Positions 12,528-26,352 of a DNA stretch of 64,000 nucleotides are shown here, in pieces. Under the pieces are notes generated by a model that did not search any database, was not told the DNA's origin, and worked only from the letters and a program-made list of their open reading frames with translations. Source of the DNA: Flaccisagitta enflata (Eukaryota; Chaetognatha; Sagittoidea; Aphragmophora); the NCBI GenBank assembly GCA_965153355.1, contig OZ231127.1:8742001-8806000 (forward strand), in the 5' to 3' direction. Position 1 is the stretch's first letter, and each line of letters starts with the position of its first letter. The position numbers and the translations under genes were made by a program.

Positions 12528-12688
12528 TTTCATGGCCAAACTACTAGTCTAGTCCAGCATCAGTAAGCTTGCTGCTTCCATCTTAGTGAGAACGTTGGTA
12601 ACTGAGATAAGATATTTCTAGAAAAAATCGAAAACTTTCATCGGCTTTGCAGCATTGAATCGATTTAAAACCTCCGTTTGTGTCATAA

Positions 12689-12750
12689 TTTTAAGTCGCA
12701 GACTAGCGACTCTGCGAGACGTTTTTTGGTCCTTCGGTCCGTCCCTCCAT
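12689..12750 (+). repeat. Family A fragment, hairpin end
   Basis: TTTTAAGTCGCAGACTAGCGACTC begins with a decayed hairpin, followed by TTGGTCCTTCGGTCCGTCC. The 3' end is missing. Confidence 0.7.
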
Positions 12751-13400
12751 AATATAAAAAGACAAATTTAAGATGCTGCATATGTCAATGTGTAGATATG
12801 GGGGGGGGGGGAATGCACGCCCCTGTCCACCTGTTTATAACGCAGGGTTTCTAGTTATCAAATGAACGCGACATGGCAAAACTTTTCCTTTCTGGTTTCA
12901 ACGCGTCTATGAGCAAAGCGGCACTCTGTCCTATTTTGAGTCGAAAATGGTTATCAGGACGAAAATACAAAACAAAAAAACTTATTTATATATTTAAGCA
13001 TTATTGTCTGTCTGTATTGTACTGACGGAAAAGAAAAAAACGACAAAAAAAGCAAAACAATTGAACTTGAAGTGCGTCTCTGGAAAAAGAGACACTATTC
13101 GCAAAGATCTAAAAAGCAAAGATTGACGTTTTCATGCCTCGGATGAAGTTTCAATCAAATGGAAACATTCAAAAAGCAGTATGAACATGCTTCTAACAAT
13201 TCTTTTACCAATTTTTCTTCAACGCCCCCGTCATTAATTTTGGCGCCAGCACATTCAGTTGTAAACGACACAGTTCATCAAAAATGATTAATTAAAAATG
13301 ATTAATTTTGCTTCTCATTAAACAAGATAATTTGCCCACAAGGCTTTCACTCAAAAATCGTGGGACGAAAGAAAAAAGAAAACTAAAGAATGGTCACGAG

Positions 13401-13403
<3 letters not shown>
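12751..13403. other. Unassigned sequence
   Basis: AT-rich, with a G11 run at about 12800. No gene or repeat identified. Confidence 0.4.

Positions 13404-13484
<81 letters not shown>
13404..13484. repeat. (GA)n microsatellite
   Basis: Uninterrupted GA array followed by AAAGAGAC units to about 13530. Confidence 0.97.
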
Positions 13485-13488
<4 letters not shown>

Positions 13489-13672
13489 AAGCAGAGATAA
13501 CAAAGAGACAAAGAGACAAAGAGACAAAGAGACAGAGCAAGACAATACAAGGCGCAATATGCCAGTAGCTCATTTTCTTTCTCCTTGTTTGGTCTTTTTG
13601 AAAACTGTTCATTTTATTTTTGATTGTCTCAGTCTTACATTCATTTTCACTTTTTTTCTGATTCATCTTCAG

Positions 13673-13938
13673 CAGTTTTTCGCCACCAGCACGAGCAGCT
13701 GCCCGACTTACCCTGGCTCACTCCAAACACCTTCAAGTTCTTCACGCTACCACGTTTTACCACCAACTCCTCTCGTCTCTTGTCCAAAACAGGCCTCTTA
13801 ATTCTTCATTTCTGCCGAGAAGCAAAATTCTTTCCTGCAACACTGCCGACCAGAAAAGTGAAGCCCCCCCTCCCTCATCGCACTCTATATCAATATGTTG
13901 CGGCAACTAAGAGCTCCTATAAGTCGTTACGGCAGTGA
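13673..13938 (+). CDS. Possible last exon, unknown protein
   Basis: A strong pyrimidine tract ending in CATCTTCAG precedes 13673, and the frame then stays open for 87 residues to a TGA at 13936-13938. The translation (for example QLPDLPWLTPNTFKFFTLPR and KVKPPLPHRTLYQYVAATK) is not low-complexity and has no repeat overlap that I can see. No upstream exon or domain is recognised, so it may equally be an open frame by chance behind a pyrimidine tract. Confidence 0.3.
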
Positions 13939-14009
13939 ACAAATTCAAATTCAAACATAAGTCTGAATAACGACAAAACTAAGGCAATCATTTCGATTTT
14001 TAACGCCTC

Positions 14010-14250
14010 TATAGCTGGCTGTTTCCGTTGGTCGGTTGGTTGGTTGGTTGGTCGGTCGGTCGGGTAACGCGATCGTTCGACGATCCACAAGTCGCACCTT
14101 ATTGGCCTACTTGGCCTTGTTTTTTAGGTGCGACAAAGCACCTCTATAACTGGCTGTGTCCTTCGGTTGGTCTGTCGGTTTGTCGGTCTGTAACGCATTC
14201 GTTCGACGATCCACACGTCGCACCCATTGGCCTACTTGGCCTTGTTTTCA
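14010..14250 (+). repeat. A-related repeat, two tandem copies
   Basis: Each copy of about 125 bp has CTCTATARCTGGCTGTKTCC, GGTCGGTY units, GTTCGACGATCCACAMGTCG and ends in CTACTTGGCCTTGTTTT. The second starts with the hairpin GGTGCGACAAAGCACC. This is a sister subfamily of A. Confidence 0.8.
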
Positions 14251-14376
14251 TTAGTAAATGCCCATTCGATAATTTTTTGAGATTTGATATGGAAAGGAAG
14301 AAGAATGGCATGTTTAAAATTGTGCATTAAGAAGCAATGTTTTTTGTTTGAGAATCAATTTTCTATAAACTACTGA

Positions 14377-14643
14377 GGGCGTGTTTCTAGTGAAGATGAA
14401 AAACGCGTTTGTTCCCGTGAAACGCGATAACAGTGTGAACACATATTCAAGAATTTCAAACGTCCATGAGGGAGTGAGCGAAGTGAGTGAGCGAGCCTGT
14501 GAATGGAGCGAGCGAGTGAAGCGAGCGTAACGAAGCAAAGCGCTGCAGAGCGAGTGAGCGGAGTGAGCGGTGCGAGTGAACAAATTTAGCGAGCGACCGA
14601 GTGGCCCATTAAAAACGCGATTGTCTCCGACTAGAAACGCCCC
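14377..14643 (+). mobile_element. Element L, copy 1, about 267 bp
   Basis: Ends are GGGCGTGTTTCTAGT and ACTAGAAACGCCCC, imperfect inverted repeats. The interior has AAACGCGTTTGTTCCCGTGA and a purine-rich GAGTGAGCGAAG repeat. CTGA lies on both sides but could be chance. Non-coding. A reversed copy is at 16112-16357. Confidence 0.65.
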
Positions 14644-14693
14644 CTGACAGTAGATACGGTTCTAGCATACAATTTTTTGAATTGATTGTTTAA

Positions 14694-15442
14694 GGGCTAC
14701 GATTGCAGGCCCCCGGAAGGGTCATTAAAATATTTAGAGCTTGTTATGTCCTTTCATGGACCTAAACACTTTGATCTATAAGGAGATTTTCCCAGCTTCC
14801 ACTAATCTTAAGAATTAAGATAGAATTACCCTTGTTCTTGTAAATCAAATTTTATGATAGTCTAATAAATCATTTTGACTCGACAAATTCATCCAGAATA
14901 ATTTGGTTTGTGTTTTGGGGGAGGTCTCAGTCCCTATCATCAGGTGCCAATAGCGCCGACCTTGAAACATACGAAAAAATTGTTTATAATTTCATTTTAT
15001 GACATAGTGATGAGACGGTGACCAAGCACTAGGCCACAATGATTTTCATTGACATGATGAGAAATCGCTCTCTGAATTCTGCTAAGATCATCCAATACCG
15101 AATTGGTGCTACTTTACTTTTTTCACACTTGATCTTTTTTTTACCTCTATTTTCAATTTGAAACTAAAAAAGAATGAAAAATGACAAAAACGATCACATT
15201 ATGCATGACGACGATGCTGACAATCAAAATTGACAACAACGACAAGATGATGACTTCGACGACATCAGCGACAACAATGATTCCAACGACAACAACAACA
15301 ACAGCAACCTGAGGTACATATATCATAATTTTAATCAGTAACTGCCCAAACTCGTTGTAGATGGACGCCACAAGGCCCCTAGGAGGACGTAACAAGCTCT
15401 AAATATTTCAATGACCCTTCCGGGGGCCTGACATTGTAGCCC
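14694..15442. mobile_element. Element M, TTAA-flanked, 749 bp
   Basis: Inverted ends of about 55 bp contain CAGGCCCCCGGAAGGGTCAT and TATTTAGAGCTTGTTAYGTC. Both ends abut TTAA (14690-14693 and 15443-15446), the target of piggyBac-type transposases. No transposase frame; the interior holds short GACAACAACAA repeats near 15220-15310. The superfamily is inferred from TTAA alone. Confidence 0.7.
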
Positions 15443-15705
15443 TTAAGAGCAAATCACTACCATGATAGGTGTTGATTTTCCTGACTGCTGAGCTCCCATT
15501 GGAATGTGTGGCAACCCCACAGTCCATCAAATCCCACCCAAAAAACACCTTACGCCACTTTATCCCACTCAACCCACCTACACAGTCCATCAAATCCCAC
15601 CCTGATGGGAAAAAAACACCTTACGCCACTTTATCCCACTTAACCCAACGCAAAACAGTCTCAGTAAGGTCGAAGTCTATCTGGAAAAAACGAGTGCTAA
15701 AGATA

Positions 15706-15936
<231 letters not shown>

Positions 15937-16111
15937 TGTGTGTGCTTATTTCCTGATGACCGAGTAGAAAAGTACTCCTTCTCTCATGTGTGGGGGACGC
16001 ATTTAGCACCAAAAATTTGATAATCTCATGAGGCGTAAGCCGGAGGCAAACATAATGACTATAAATCAAGATGGATGGAAATAAATAGTATAGTCAGTCA
16101 GTTACTAGTGA

Positions 16112-16357
16112 GGGGGCGTTTCTAGTCAGAGACAATCACAATTTTAACGAGCCACTCGGTCGCTCGCTACATTCGTTCACTCGCACCACTCACTCCACTC
16201 ACTCGCTTTGCTACGCTTGCTCCGTTCATGGGCTCACTCCGTTCATGGGCTTGCTCACTCACTTTGTTCACTCCCTCGTGGGACAGTTGAAATTCTTGAA
16301 TATGTGTGAGAACGCTGAGAACGCGTTTCACGGGTACAAACGCGTTTTTCACTCAAG
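16112..16357 (-). mobile_element. Element L, copy 2, reversed
   Basis: Starts GGGGGCGTTTCTAGTCAGAG and ends near AAACGCGTTTTTCACTCAAG. It contains the complement of the GAGTGAGCGAA repeats of copy 1 and is inserted in the K minisatellite. Confidence 0.6.
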
Positions 16358-16618
16358 TCTTGTAAATAATCAACCATACGAAAATAAGTAGCTATTCTCA
16401 ATTCTGCCGGAGGCAACAATCAAAATGACTAGAAATTAAAATAGGCGCGGAAATAAATAGTATAGTTAGTCAGTTAGCAGTGAGTCATTTAAGTAACTAA
16501 CGAAACGAGGATAAATAGCTATTCTAAAATCTCCTGGAGGCAACAATCAAAACGATAGAAATCAAAACAGGCACGAAAATAAATAATATATTCAGTCAGT
16601 AGTGAGTCATTTGAATAA

Positions 16619-17773
16619 TCAACAAAGCGAGAATAAAGTCGCCGCCCATATTGGCTCCAGCCCATACGACGACCACTTCAGCTTTGGCAATATGCTGACA
16701 TCATCGTCGATGTGGTTGGCAATGTGACCGATTTTGCCACCTGGAATGCAGTCGAAACGGGTCTTGTCTGTATCGACCGCGCGATGAAACATGGAGGGAG
16801 AAAAGAAGAGGAATTTTTGCTGCCCCTCCTTCTTCTCCCATCCATTCTTATTCTTTTGGCGCTTTGGGCAGTTGCCATCTTTATGCCAGACATCACATTG
16901 GCGGCAATGACACGGTTGGATGTTGTAAGTCACCCAAAAATCAGCTGCCTTTCTATTATCAAATTTCCAGGTGTGATTGCTTTCAATGTGTTCACCAAGG
17001 TCCACTCTCACTTCCCAAATCCCGTTTAGGGTAGATTGGTAGTGGGTAGCTGTTTGCGTTGGAGTAAGAATGGTGGCGCCAAGATCGATGAAGAATTGGT
17101 CGAAAGCCTTGTTGTCCACCTCGTTCATGTCTGAGCTGCAAACATCATGGATTTGGATCCAGACGCGTTTTGCCGGGTTGGTTTCGCGAAGGGCAATATC
17201 GAAACTCCTTGTTCCTTCTTCTACGCGGAGTTTGAATTTAGTGAGGAAATGTTTTGCCTCATTGGATTGGGCGGTGACAGTGAAGACACCGCGTCGGCGT
17301 CGATCCCTCACCACCTGATTTCTGCCAATGCCATTTGACTGCTTCTCAAGGCATTGGACGACCTTGTTGACGGTAATGTTCCACTGGGATGGAACACCAC
17401 TAAGACCCGTGTAGTCGAGGGTATATTCCCTATCCAATCCATCATGGAGCCGGAAGGAAGCGGCGTCGATGAGGAGAGAGAGGCGTTGAGGAGGAAGAGG
17501 CGTCAAGGAGGATGAAGCGTCAAAGAGGAAGAAGCATTGAGGAGGAGGTAGCAATGGAAAGGAAGAAGCGTTGGAGAGGAAGAAGCGATGAAGAGGAAGA
17601 GGTGTTATGGTGGAGGCGTTGAGGAGGACGCCAAAAGGAGGAAGAGGTGTTATGGTGGAGGCGTTGAGGAGGATGAGGCTTTGAGGAGGACGCCACAAGG
17701 AGGAGGAGGCGTCGAGGTGTGGCGCCGTGGGAGTTGGAGACCGGAAAAGGAGAGAAGAAGAAGAGGAACCCAT
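16619..17773 (-). CDS. ORF1/gag-like protein of a retroelement, 384 codons
   Basis: Residues 1-105 are a proline/serine low-complexity run built from a GAGGAGGAAGAAGCGTTG-like minisatellite and may not be part of the original protein. From about residue 110 the sequence is ordinary: a region near 200-275 with KRVWIQIHDV and GIWEVRVDLG resembles the RNA-recognition fold of LINE ORF1 proteins. It is followed at about 308-322 by CRQCDVWHKDGNC, a zinc-knuckle-like CX2CX3HX4C. That combination is typical of nucleic-acid-binding proteins of non-LTR retroelements. No reverse transcriptase frame follows downstream (lower coordinates), where K sequence resumes at about 16640. So this is probably a truncated element inserted in K; the true start codon is uncertain. 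Confidence 0.6.
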   Translation of the reverse strand: MGSSSSSLLFRSPTPTAPHLDASSSLWRPPQSLILLNASTITPLPPFGVLLNASTITPLPLHRFFLSNASSFPLLPPPQCFFLFDASSSLTPLPPQRLSLLIDAASFRLHDGLDREYTLDYTGLSGVPSQWNITVNKVVQCLEKQSNGIGRNQVVRDRRRRGVFTVTAQSNEAKHFLTKFKLRVEEGTRSFDIALRETNPAKRVWIQIHDVCSSDMNEVDNKAFDQFFIDLGATILTPTQTATHYQSTLNGIWEVRVDLGEHIESNHTWKFDNRKAADFWVTYNIQPCHCRQCDVWHKDGNCPKRQKNKNGWEKKEGQQKFLFFSPSMFHRAVDTDKTRFDCIPGGKIGHIANHIDDDVSILPKLKWSSYGLEPIWAATLFSLC

Positions 17774-18586
17774 TCAGAAGACGGTAGTATCTTATGTTGA
17801 CTTGTCAACAGATACCTTCTCGCTCACCTTTGAAAAAGGATAATGATGTCCTGAAGATGGGAAGAAGCCGGGGTCGTGTCGGCGTCGTGTTGGCGCCGGA
17901 AGTGGCACCACGAGAAACGCCGGGAGAACGCCAGAAGATCGTCGGGGAAACGCCAATGAAACGCCAGGAAAACGTGGATGTGGAATTCGCCTCTTTTATC
18001 GTAGACGTAGCATTTTTTATCTAATCATTCTAGTTTTTCTTTTTATTCGTTTCTAGCCAGCCAGCCGTTGATTATTTTCGTTTATTAGCTTTAGATTTAG
18101 ATTAGATGTAGCTTCTATTTATTACCACTTCTAGTGGGTAGGCCGGCAGAATCTCAGCGTGGTCGACGAAACATATTTTTCCGAGATTAACCCATTTATT
18201 TTGGTCTCAATATTCCAAATTCGAAGGAATTATCAAAATCCATTCACTCATTCAAAAGTTATGACCAAAAACTGTTATCAATCCCGCCCTGAAACTTGGG
18301 ACAAGAGCGAACCTGATTTACCAAGACCATCGCGGCCGGGCGCGGATGAATACAGCAGGAGCGTTCTCCTCATCAAAAAAATGAGCTTACCGTACTCAGG
18401 CAAATACCTGCAGTGTATATTTGCGTAAGACTAGAGGATGACGGCAAATTTAAAGTCATTGCTTGCGTTCACCAAAGAACACTTATTAATCTCCTAGAGA
18501 CGCGATCCCCACAAATTTATTAATGACCTCGATGACGAGGAAAGACGTAATAACGTTGAAATAGACAGAGTGTAAGAACAGACAAG

Positions 18587-18590
<4 letters not shown>
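17774..18590. other. Region upstream of the ORF1-like gene
   Basis: 17820-18010 is GC-richer with repeated AACGCCRGGARAACGCC-like motifs. 18000-18590 shows no repeat or exon I can support; one plus-strand frame (18159-18428) lacks a recognisable domain. Confidence 0.4.

Positions 18591-18679
<89 letters not shown>
18591..18679. repeat. (GA)n microsatellite
   Basis: Uninterrupted GA array. Confidence 0.97.
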
Positions 18680-18681
<2 letters not shown>

Positions 18682-19662
18682 CTTTCATGTTTGTCCATAG
18701 TGGTCCGTCTGCCCTACTCGACTCGAAAGCCCAGTTGAGAACACATCCGGTGGAAGACAGTACAAAAGCACATGATTGGCCTAGCTTTTCTTTCTCTGAA
18801 AATACCTAGAAAGGTTCGTCATAGTTTCCCATTGAGCACCTCAATTTAAAAAGTTAACCAAAATCTTTCAGAACTTGTTCCAAAACCTATTACTGCTTAC
18901 TATTATCAAAAAATTATATATTACTTTTTTAATTCAAATTATTCAGTTTAACCCTGAACATATATCAAATATACACGCAGATTATTCAACTTTTTTTCAG
19001 TCATTGAACAAAATGTTCATTAAAAAGTAATAGTACTCTTTTTTACATATCTTTTTTTAGAAACATCTAAGCATTTAGCTTCTCTACTCTTCTAACTTTT
19101 CTTTGCACTACATATCCAAAATTTAGTGAATTTTTTTTCATAAACTTCATAATTTGATAGTTGAAACATAAAACAACACAACTAGAATTGTAAAGCATAT
19201 TCATCTTTGAAATTGGAAGACTCAGAGAGTAATAAATTCAGAATGACAAACTATAAAGAGAATGTTATCTTTCTTCTTGTTCTCCTGATTCCTGACAAAA
19301 TAGGTGTTAAATGAAATAGACCAAAATATACATCAAATTTATTCTTGCAAACAGTAAACGAACTCGATAAAAACATTTCTTCAGCAAAAAAAAAACAAAA
19401 AAAAAAAAAAAAAAAAAAAAAAAACAGTGCAACGGTATGGGACCAGAAAAAAAAAAAACAATTAAATATCATGGCATTTTCTCCAATTATCGGAAATTCA
19501 AATAACTAAAAACACATGTTCTTCTTAAATGAACCAAATCAATAAGAATGTTAGACATGAGATAGCTAAAAAATTTGAAGATCACAGTTAGACAATACTA
19601 GCTTTCTGTATATCATTTGTAAAGCTTCGCCAAATACTAATGTTCTTATAAACAAGGCTGGA
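18680..19662. other. AT-rich unassigned sequence
   Basis: Holds an A-rich run at 19385-19422 and no recognisable gene or repeat. Confidence 0.4.
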
Positions 19663-20265
19663 TACGCGGCACCCTAGTAGCAGTATTTCATTTGGGTGCA
19701 TCACATAGCAAGAGTTGGTTATTTCTTTTCACCCTTTATACCTAATATGGAATGACCAATTTTAGGATGTTTACAGTTTTTTTTTATCAAAAATTGTTTA
19801 TTTTCCGCTTTTTAGAAAATTCTGTTTGAGGACCTAATTTGCATAATGCAGTGGGACAAAACAATATGTTATGAATAAACTTTCACAAATCTCTATTCAT
19901 CATAAAATTGTTGATCTGCCTTTTCATAAGTTTTTTCATTGCTTATGTTCTGATATCTTAGTTTATTTTTACAAACATGATTTTTTAAAACAAATAATTG
20001 TCTTTTTTATGACAAAACTACAAAGGATTTTGCTGAATTCCGAGAAATATGTGGGAACTTTAAGGCAAAAGCAAAAACGGAAGATGAAGGAATTTTTAAA
20101 AAAAGGAAATGGTCATCTTTATAATTTTTGTTCCTCCACATTACCCAAGTAGGGTAAAGGGATACTCCCAACTTTTGCTATGTGAAGCACCCAAGTATTG
20201 CATAAACCACTCGCAACTTAAAATTGTTAGGGATTGAGGGAGAGACCAAGGGATGGACGGACCGA
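19650..20265 (-). mobile_element. A element split by an inverted-repeat element (O)
   Basis: AACAAGGCTGGATACGCGGC at about 19650 is the end of a reverse-oriented A element. GGACGGACCGACC near 20256 is its tetranucleotide run. Between them are inverted arms of about 40 bp: GTGCATCACATAGCAAGAGT near 19697 and the complement of GTGCTTCACATAGCAAAAGT near 20170. They enclose about 450 bp of AT-rich DNA. O thus sits inside A. Its target duplication is not clear. Confidence 0.6.
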
Positions 20266-21188
20266 CCAATGCGGCACAAGTCAGTGTTTCACTTGACTCT
20301 TGCGCGGCTTTCTGTGAAACTTGAGTGTATGCGTAATTGCATATAACATTATAACAAATATCTTTTTTCATTATTTGAATTCTGAAAGAGCTGGGTTTTT
20401 CGCGTTGAGAATTATCCTTTCTTTAAAGATAGCACATGATGCTCTTTATCAAAATAACCTAATGAATATCCTAGACCATGCTAGAAAAATCCACAAGGAC
20501 TAAAAAGACGCATTCGTCCCTGAATTGTCCATGTGATTGAATGGGAACAAAGCGCTGCCGATGAGTCTTCCACATTACTTCCAATTCCATAATAAGGGCC
20601 ACAGGTATAAACTCCACGCTGATGCCGTGTAGGAGTGACGCGCGCACGTGGATGGGAGGAAAGAGACGCTAGCAGGATTCATGTACATGGCTGTACACTG
20701 TTGAAAATAAAGTGCGGGGAAAATTACAGATTAGATTTTTTTTAAGTAACACTTACTTTAGGTCCGCCTTATCATTTCCTCTGCAAAGCAAAAGCATTAC
20801 ACCATTTAGAGCTCCAAAGGCTCTCTTCCTTAAGCTAGTTTGGGTTTGAGTGGTTATGTTATCCAACATTTATAACAATGCATGTAATGTAGCAAGCGTC
20901 ATAGGACATGGCTTTCTTTGCGTTTACCTTGGCCTTGATGTAATGCATGAATTTGCTAGACAACTGCTGGTGCCCGAGGTGCTCGTCGACGAAACAAAAA
21001 ATTGTAATCCGGTTCATCCCTGCTGAGTGCGTTGGTTTTGACCTGACGATGAAGGAAATAGGACCCTTAAAAAAGAAGCTAAATTCGACAACTTGTCCAT
21101 GGGATTATTAAGAAGAGTAACAGACTAACGTAAAGATGGATGGATGGATGGATTTAACAACAGACCAACCCTCATTCAAAGTTTCTAC
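20266..21188. other. Unassigned sequence
   Basis: CCTGCTGAGTGCGTTGGTTT near 21020 resembles text just after element G (22500), so part may be repetitive. No gene identified. Confidence 0.35.
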
Positions 21189-21189
21189 G

Positions 21190-21262
21190 ATGCATCTGAA
21201 AAACAAAAGAAACCAAAGAAAACAAAGAAACCAAAGAAACCAAAGAAACCAAAGAAAACACA
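21190..21262. repeat. (AAACCAAAGA)n tandem repeat
   Basis: Seven units of about 10 bp; the lysine/proline frame across it is low-complexity. Confidence 0.85.
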
Positions 21263-21488
21263 TATCACGGCTTCAGAGGGGGGGATGCAGCATGCAGTGA
21301 ACATATATTTTTTTAATTATCAAAACTTGATTTATATAAAAAAAACCTTGAAAAAACTTATTAATTTATACATTGTAGTTATTTTACTAATAGCTTTCTC
21401 TATTTTTTTTAAGGCTTCAAAAAGAAAATGTTCTCATAAATAACAAGTACATATCTAAAAACAAAACTTAATATCAAATTATATATAA

Positions 21489-21632
21489 TTTTTAGTTTCG
21501 TGCATGGGATTTTACAACCCGCTTTGTCCGTCAATTGGTTGGTTGGTTAGTCTGTCGGTCACACTTTACTTCTTTTTATGATTTTATTACTTTGACCTCC
21601 CTGCTCCTGCCCAAATGGTCTGGTGACCTACA
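21489..21632 (+). repeat. Family A element, 3' end lost
   Basis: TTTTTAGTTTCGTGCATGGG is a decayed hairpin. CAACCCGCTTTGTCCGTCAA and TGCTCCTGCCCAAATGGTCT follow the A layout, but CGGCCTTGTT is absent. Confidence 0.7.
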
Positions 21633-21893
21633 TCCAGACCCCATAACCCCCCTCCCATCACTTACACAAACAGCATCGACAAACGTTTTTCTTGCCCACT
21701 TTTTCACACATGCTTACGAAAAAATGTACAGGTCAATAAATGGATGGTCAAAGCCTCTTCTAAAGTTGCTAATCTGAAATTGAAGACACAAAACATAACA
21801 GTTACAGTTTGTAGAGGATTACTACTTTAATTTAGCACTTGCTGATTAATAGTAAAGGCGCTTATATTTTCTCTCAAGTTTTGTTATCTTGTA

Positions 21894-22496
21894 ACAGGTC
21901 TCACATAATAAGGCGGAAAAGTGAAATTATCAAAATTGATAGTAACAATGCCCTCAGCAAGATGAAATTTGACATGGAGATAGCTAAGAGCTAGTATTTT
22001 GACATCAAAAAAAGATATTGGCGATTTTCCTGCATGAAGGGCAAGATGGAGGGCGTTTTACCAAAAGTGAGGCCTCAGATTATAGCTGATTTCTACGGAA
22101 AAAATGATTCAAAGGGGAGGACGTATTCTGTCCATCAATTTAGGAGATGGGATGAAAAACAACTGTATTTATCATACAATGCAGTTGGTTGATGCATGAG
22201 AGTCAGTCACTTAGAAAGAAAGCCGCTTAAGCTGACAACAGTTGAGGAAATAAAGGTGACGTCGAGTGTCAACAATCAGAAGAGCATGGCAATCCCAAAT
22301 TTGGTTACCTTTCACTAATTTGCATCATAACGTTCATTACGAGATGGCCGATTACATTTTTGGGGCATTTTTTGCATTATGTTAATAAAATGAACATAAA
22401 TTATTGATATACATTGCTTGGATTGATTATATTTACATTTTCAAGGCTTTTTACAAAGACATTTCATCTTTTTCCGCCTAATTTTGTTAGACCTGT
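21894..22496. mobile_element. Element G, TA-flanked inverted-repeat transposon, 603 bp
   Basis: The left end ACAGGTCTCACATAATAAGG continues CGGAAAA. The right end is the complement TTTTCCGCCTAATTTTGTTAGACCTGT. TA flanks both ends (21892-21893, 22497-22498), as for Tc1/mariner-like elements. There is no transposase frame. Part of it (CCCAAATTTGGTTACCTTTC) recurs at about 48550. Confidence 0.75.
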
Positions 22497-22498
22497 TA

Positions 22499-24277
<1,779 letters not shown>

Positions 24278-25009
24278 GCGGCGTCGTTATAGCACAAAAA
24301 CAATATACGCTCGTGTCGACGACCAATCTCTCAATATAAACGAGGACGATAAAGGAGGCCAAACAAAAATTCACAAATTATGAACAGGTTGTTTTTGTTG
24401 ATGTTGTTAACGTTTGTTAGTCGTGTATATTGTTTTGTTCTTGTGAAATAGACGATGCAACTATTTATTGGATTTTAGCTTTAAATCTCAAAACCGTGCT
24501 CCTTTGGATGGAATGAATTTGGGGAAAATCGCCACCGAAAGGATGCCGTAGTCGCCAATGATGCCGGAAAGAATGCAAAAAGACCGCCGGAAGCGGGCGC
24601 TTGGAGCGCCAAAGAGCCCCGATGTGAAAAAATCACTCAGTAATCCTGATCAAAAATGCCAGGATCGTCGCAAACGATTAGTCCCGCGCGTTTTTAACAA
24701 GAAGGGATGGGAATAATAAGAACGATTTTAAAGGGAGTGGGTGTTTTTAATGAATTGATCATCAGTGTAAATCTGATGCGGAATGCCACTTAAAACACAG
24801 AGCGACATTGAAAACCAACTAATGTTCATGGGAATTTCTTCTTTGATTTTACAATAAATTGAGATTTAGTTCATGAAATGATTCCAATTCAATTTGACTG
24901 TAAATCAAATCAGCGACATTACAATGGAGCGGTAATCTAAAAACTGCAATATGCAAATTATCCTAAAGCTGACTTCGATTGACATTCTCCAACCATCGTT
25001 TCTCCCTTT
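24278..25009. other. Unassigned sequence
   Basis: 24520-24620 has GCCGGAA-rich text without a credible frame. Nothing else identified. Confidence 0.35.
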
Positions 25010-25144
25010 TTCTTCTTCTTCTTCTTCTTCTTCGTCTTCTTCTTCTTCTTCTTCTTCTTCTTCTTCTTCTTCTTCTTCTTCTTCTTCCCCTTCTCCTTCC
25101 CCTTCTTCTTCCCCTTCTTCTCCTCCTTCTTCTCCTTCTTCTTC
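25010..25144. repeat. (CTT)n microsatellite
   Basis: CTT array with interspersed CCTTCTC units; frames across it are artefacts. Confidence 0.95.
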
Positions 25145-26304
25145 CAGGACCTGCCGATATCTTGCTTACCCTGCCGACAAGCCGCGCTGCTCACTGTCCC
25201 AGAATAAAGAGGCCTGGTCCAAAAACTGTCGTAGCTTCACAATGGGGCACAGTGTGCATGAAATACATAGATATGTTCACCCCCATATCCCCTCAACCAA
25301 ACTCCCGTAAGCCCGATTCACCTCTTCCTCCGTCGCTTCTGTCATTTGCATTAAGGATGAGACTCAAATTAGCGTCATCAGGGTTTTTCCCTGACTCCTC
25401 CGGTCGCGCTCGGGCGCTCCTTCGCTCCGGCGTTTTGGCGTTCCATCGGATGGAACTCTCTCTCTCTCTCTCTCTCTGGTGGATCTTCACTCCCGCGCGC
25501 GTTCCCTGGGTCGCTGCGGGTCAGCGCCATGGGACGCGGGTCGACTCGCGCGGGGCGCAGGGCGTTGCGGGGTGACATCTTCAGGGTCGGTGGGCAGAGG
25601 TGACGGTGGCGGTGGCATCAGCGGCGGCGGCGACAGGCATTCAGGCAGCCAATTGCCCGTAGTTTTTCTTTGCTTTCTTAATGACGGTGCCTATTCTGAC
25701 TCGACGCAATTGCAGCCAACGTTGAACGAATAAAATGATTGAAGAGATGAGGGAAATAGGATTTTTTTAAAAGTAGAACAAATTAGTCTGCTCGGCTCTC
25801 TTATCAACACCGCGTGGTAAAGTGAAGAAAAATAGATGGAGATAATTTTTTTGGACACAAAGTAATTTTCCCGGCCCTCCATTTAACAGCATGTCGTTGA
25901 TTTTAAGATGATTGGAGGACAATCAAAAATCGTTATGACTCGTATTGGGAGCTAAACTTTGTTTGCCAACGAGTCCTTGATCAACAATTCAATACTGAAC
26001 TCGCCCAAATAGCCATTTTCTAAATAATCCTTGACTAGCTGTAGGTTCAGAACGTCTTTTTTTAAATTGTATAAAAGTAAATTTGATAATACACGTATAT
26101 GTTTTCAAGCGATATAATATAAGCGTCATATTACAACTATCTACCCCGCATGGATAAACTTTCTTTCATGAATTATACGTACTTTACAAATAACAAAAGT
26201 GCTCAGGATCGGATGTACAATTCCAGTGGCGCAAACTTAGGGAAAGGTGAAAAGGACGTTTTCATTTTTGTTCAACCGAAAAATTGCAAAACAACTAATG
26301 AATG
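25145..26304. other. Unassigned; GC-richer segment at 25380-25660
   Basis: 25380-25660 is unusually GC-rich for the window and open in several frames on both strands, which reflects composition. No domain or splice-bounded exon could be defended. Confidence 0.35.
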
Positions 26305-26352
26305 GATGGACGGACAAAGCCAGTCAAAGAGTAGCGAGTACGCGACCAAAAA
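26305..26352 (-). repeat. Family A fragment, hairpin end
   Basis: ATGGACGGACAAAGCC followed by AGTAGCGAGTACGCGACCAAAAA is the reverse-oriented hairpin end of A, with substitutions. It overlaps the end of the open frame at 26503-26324. Confidence 0.7.
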
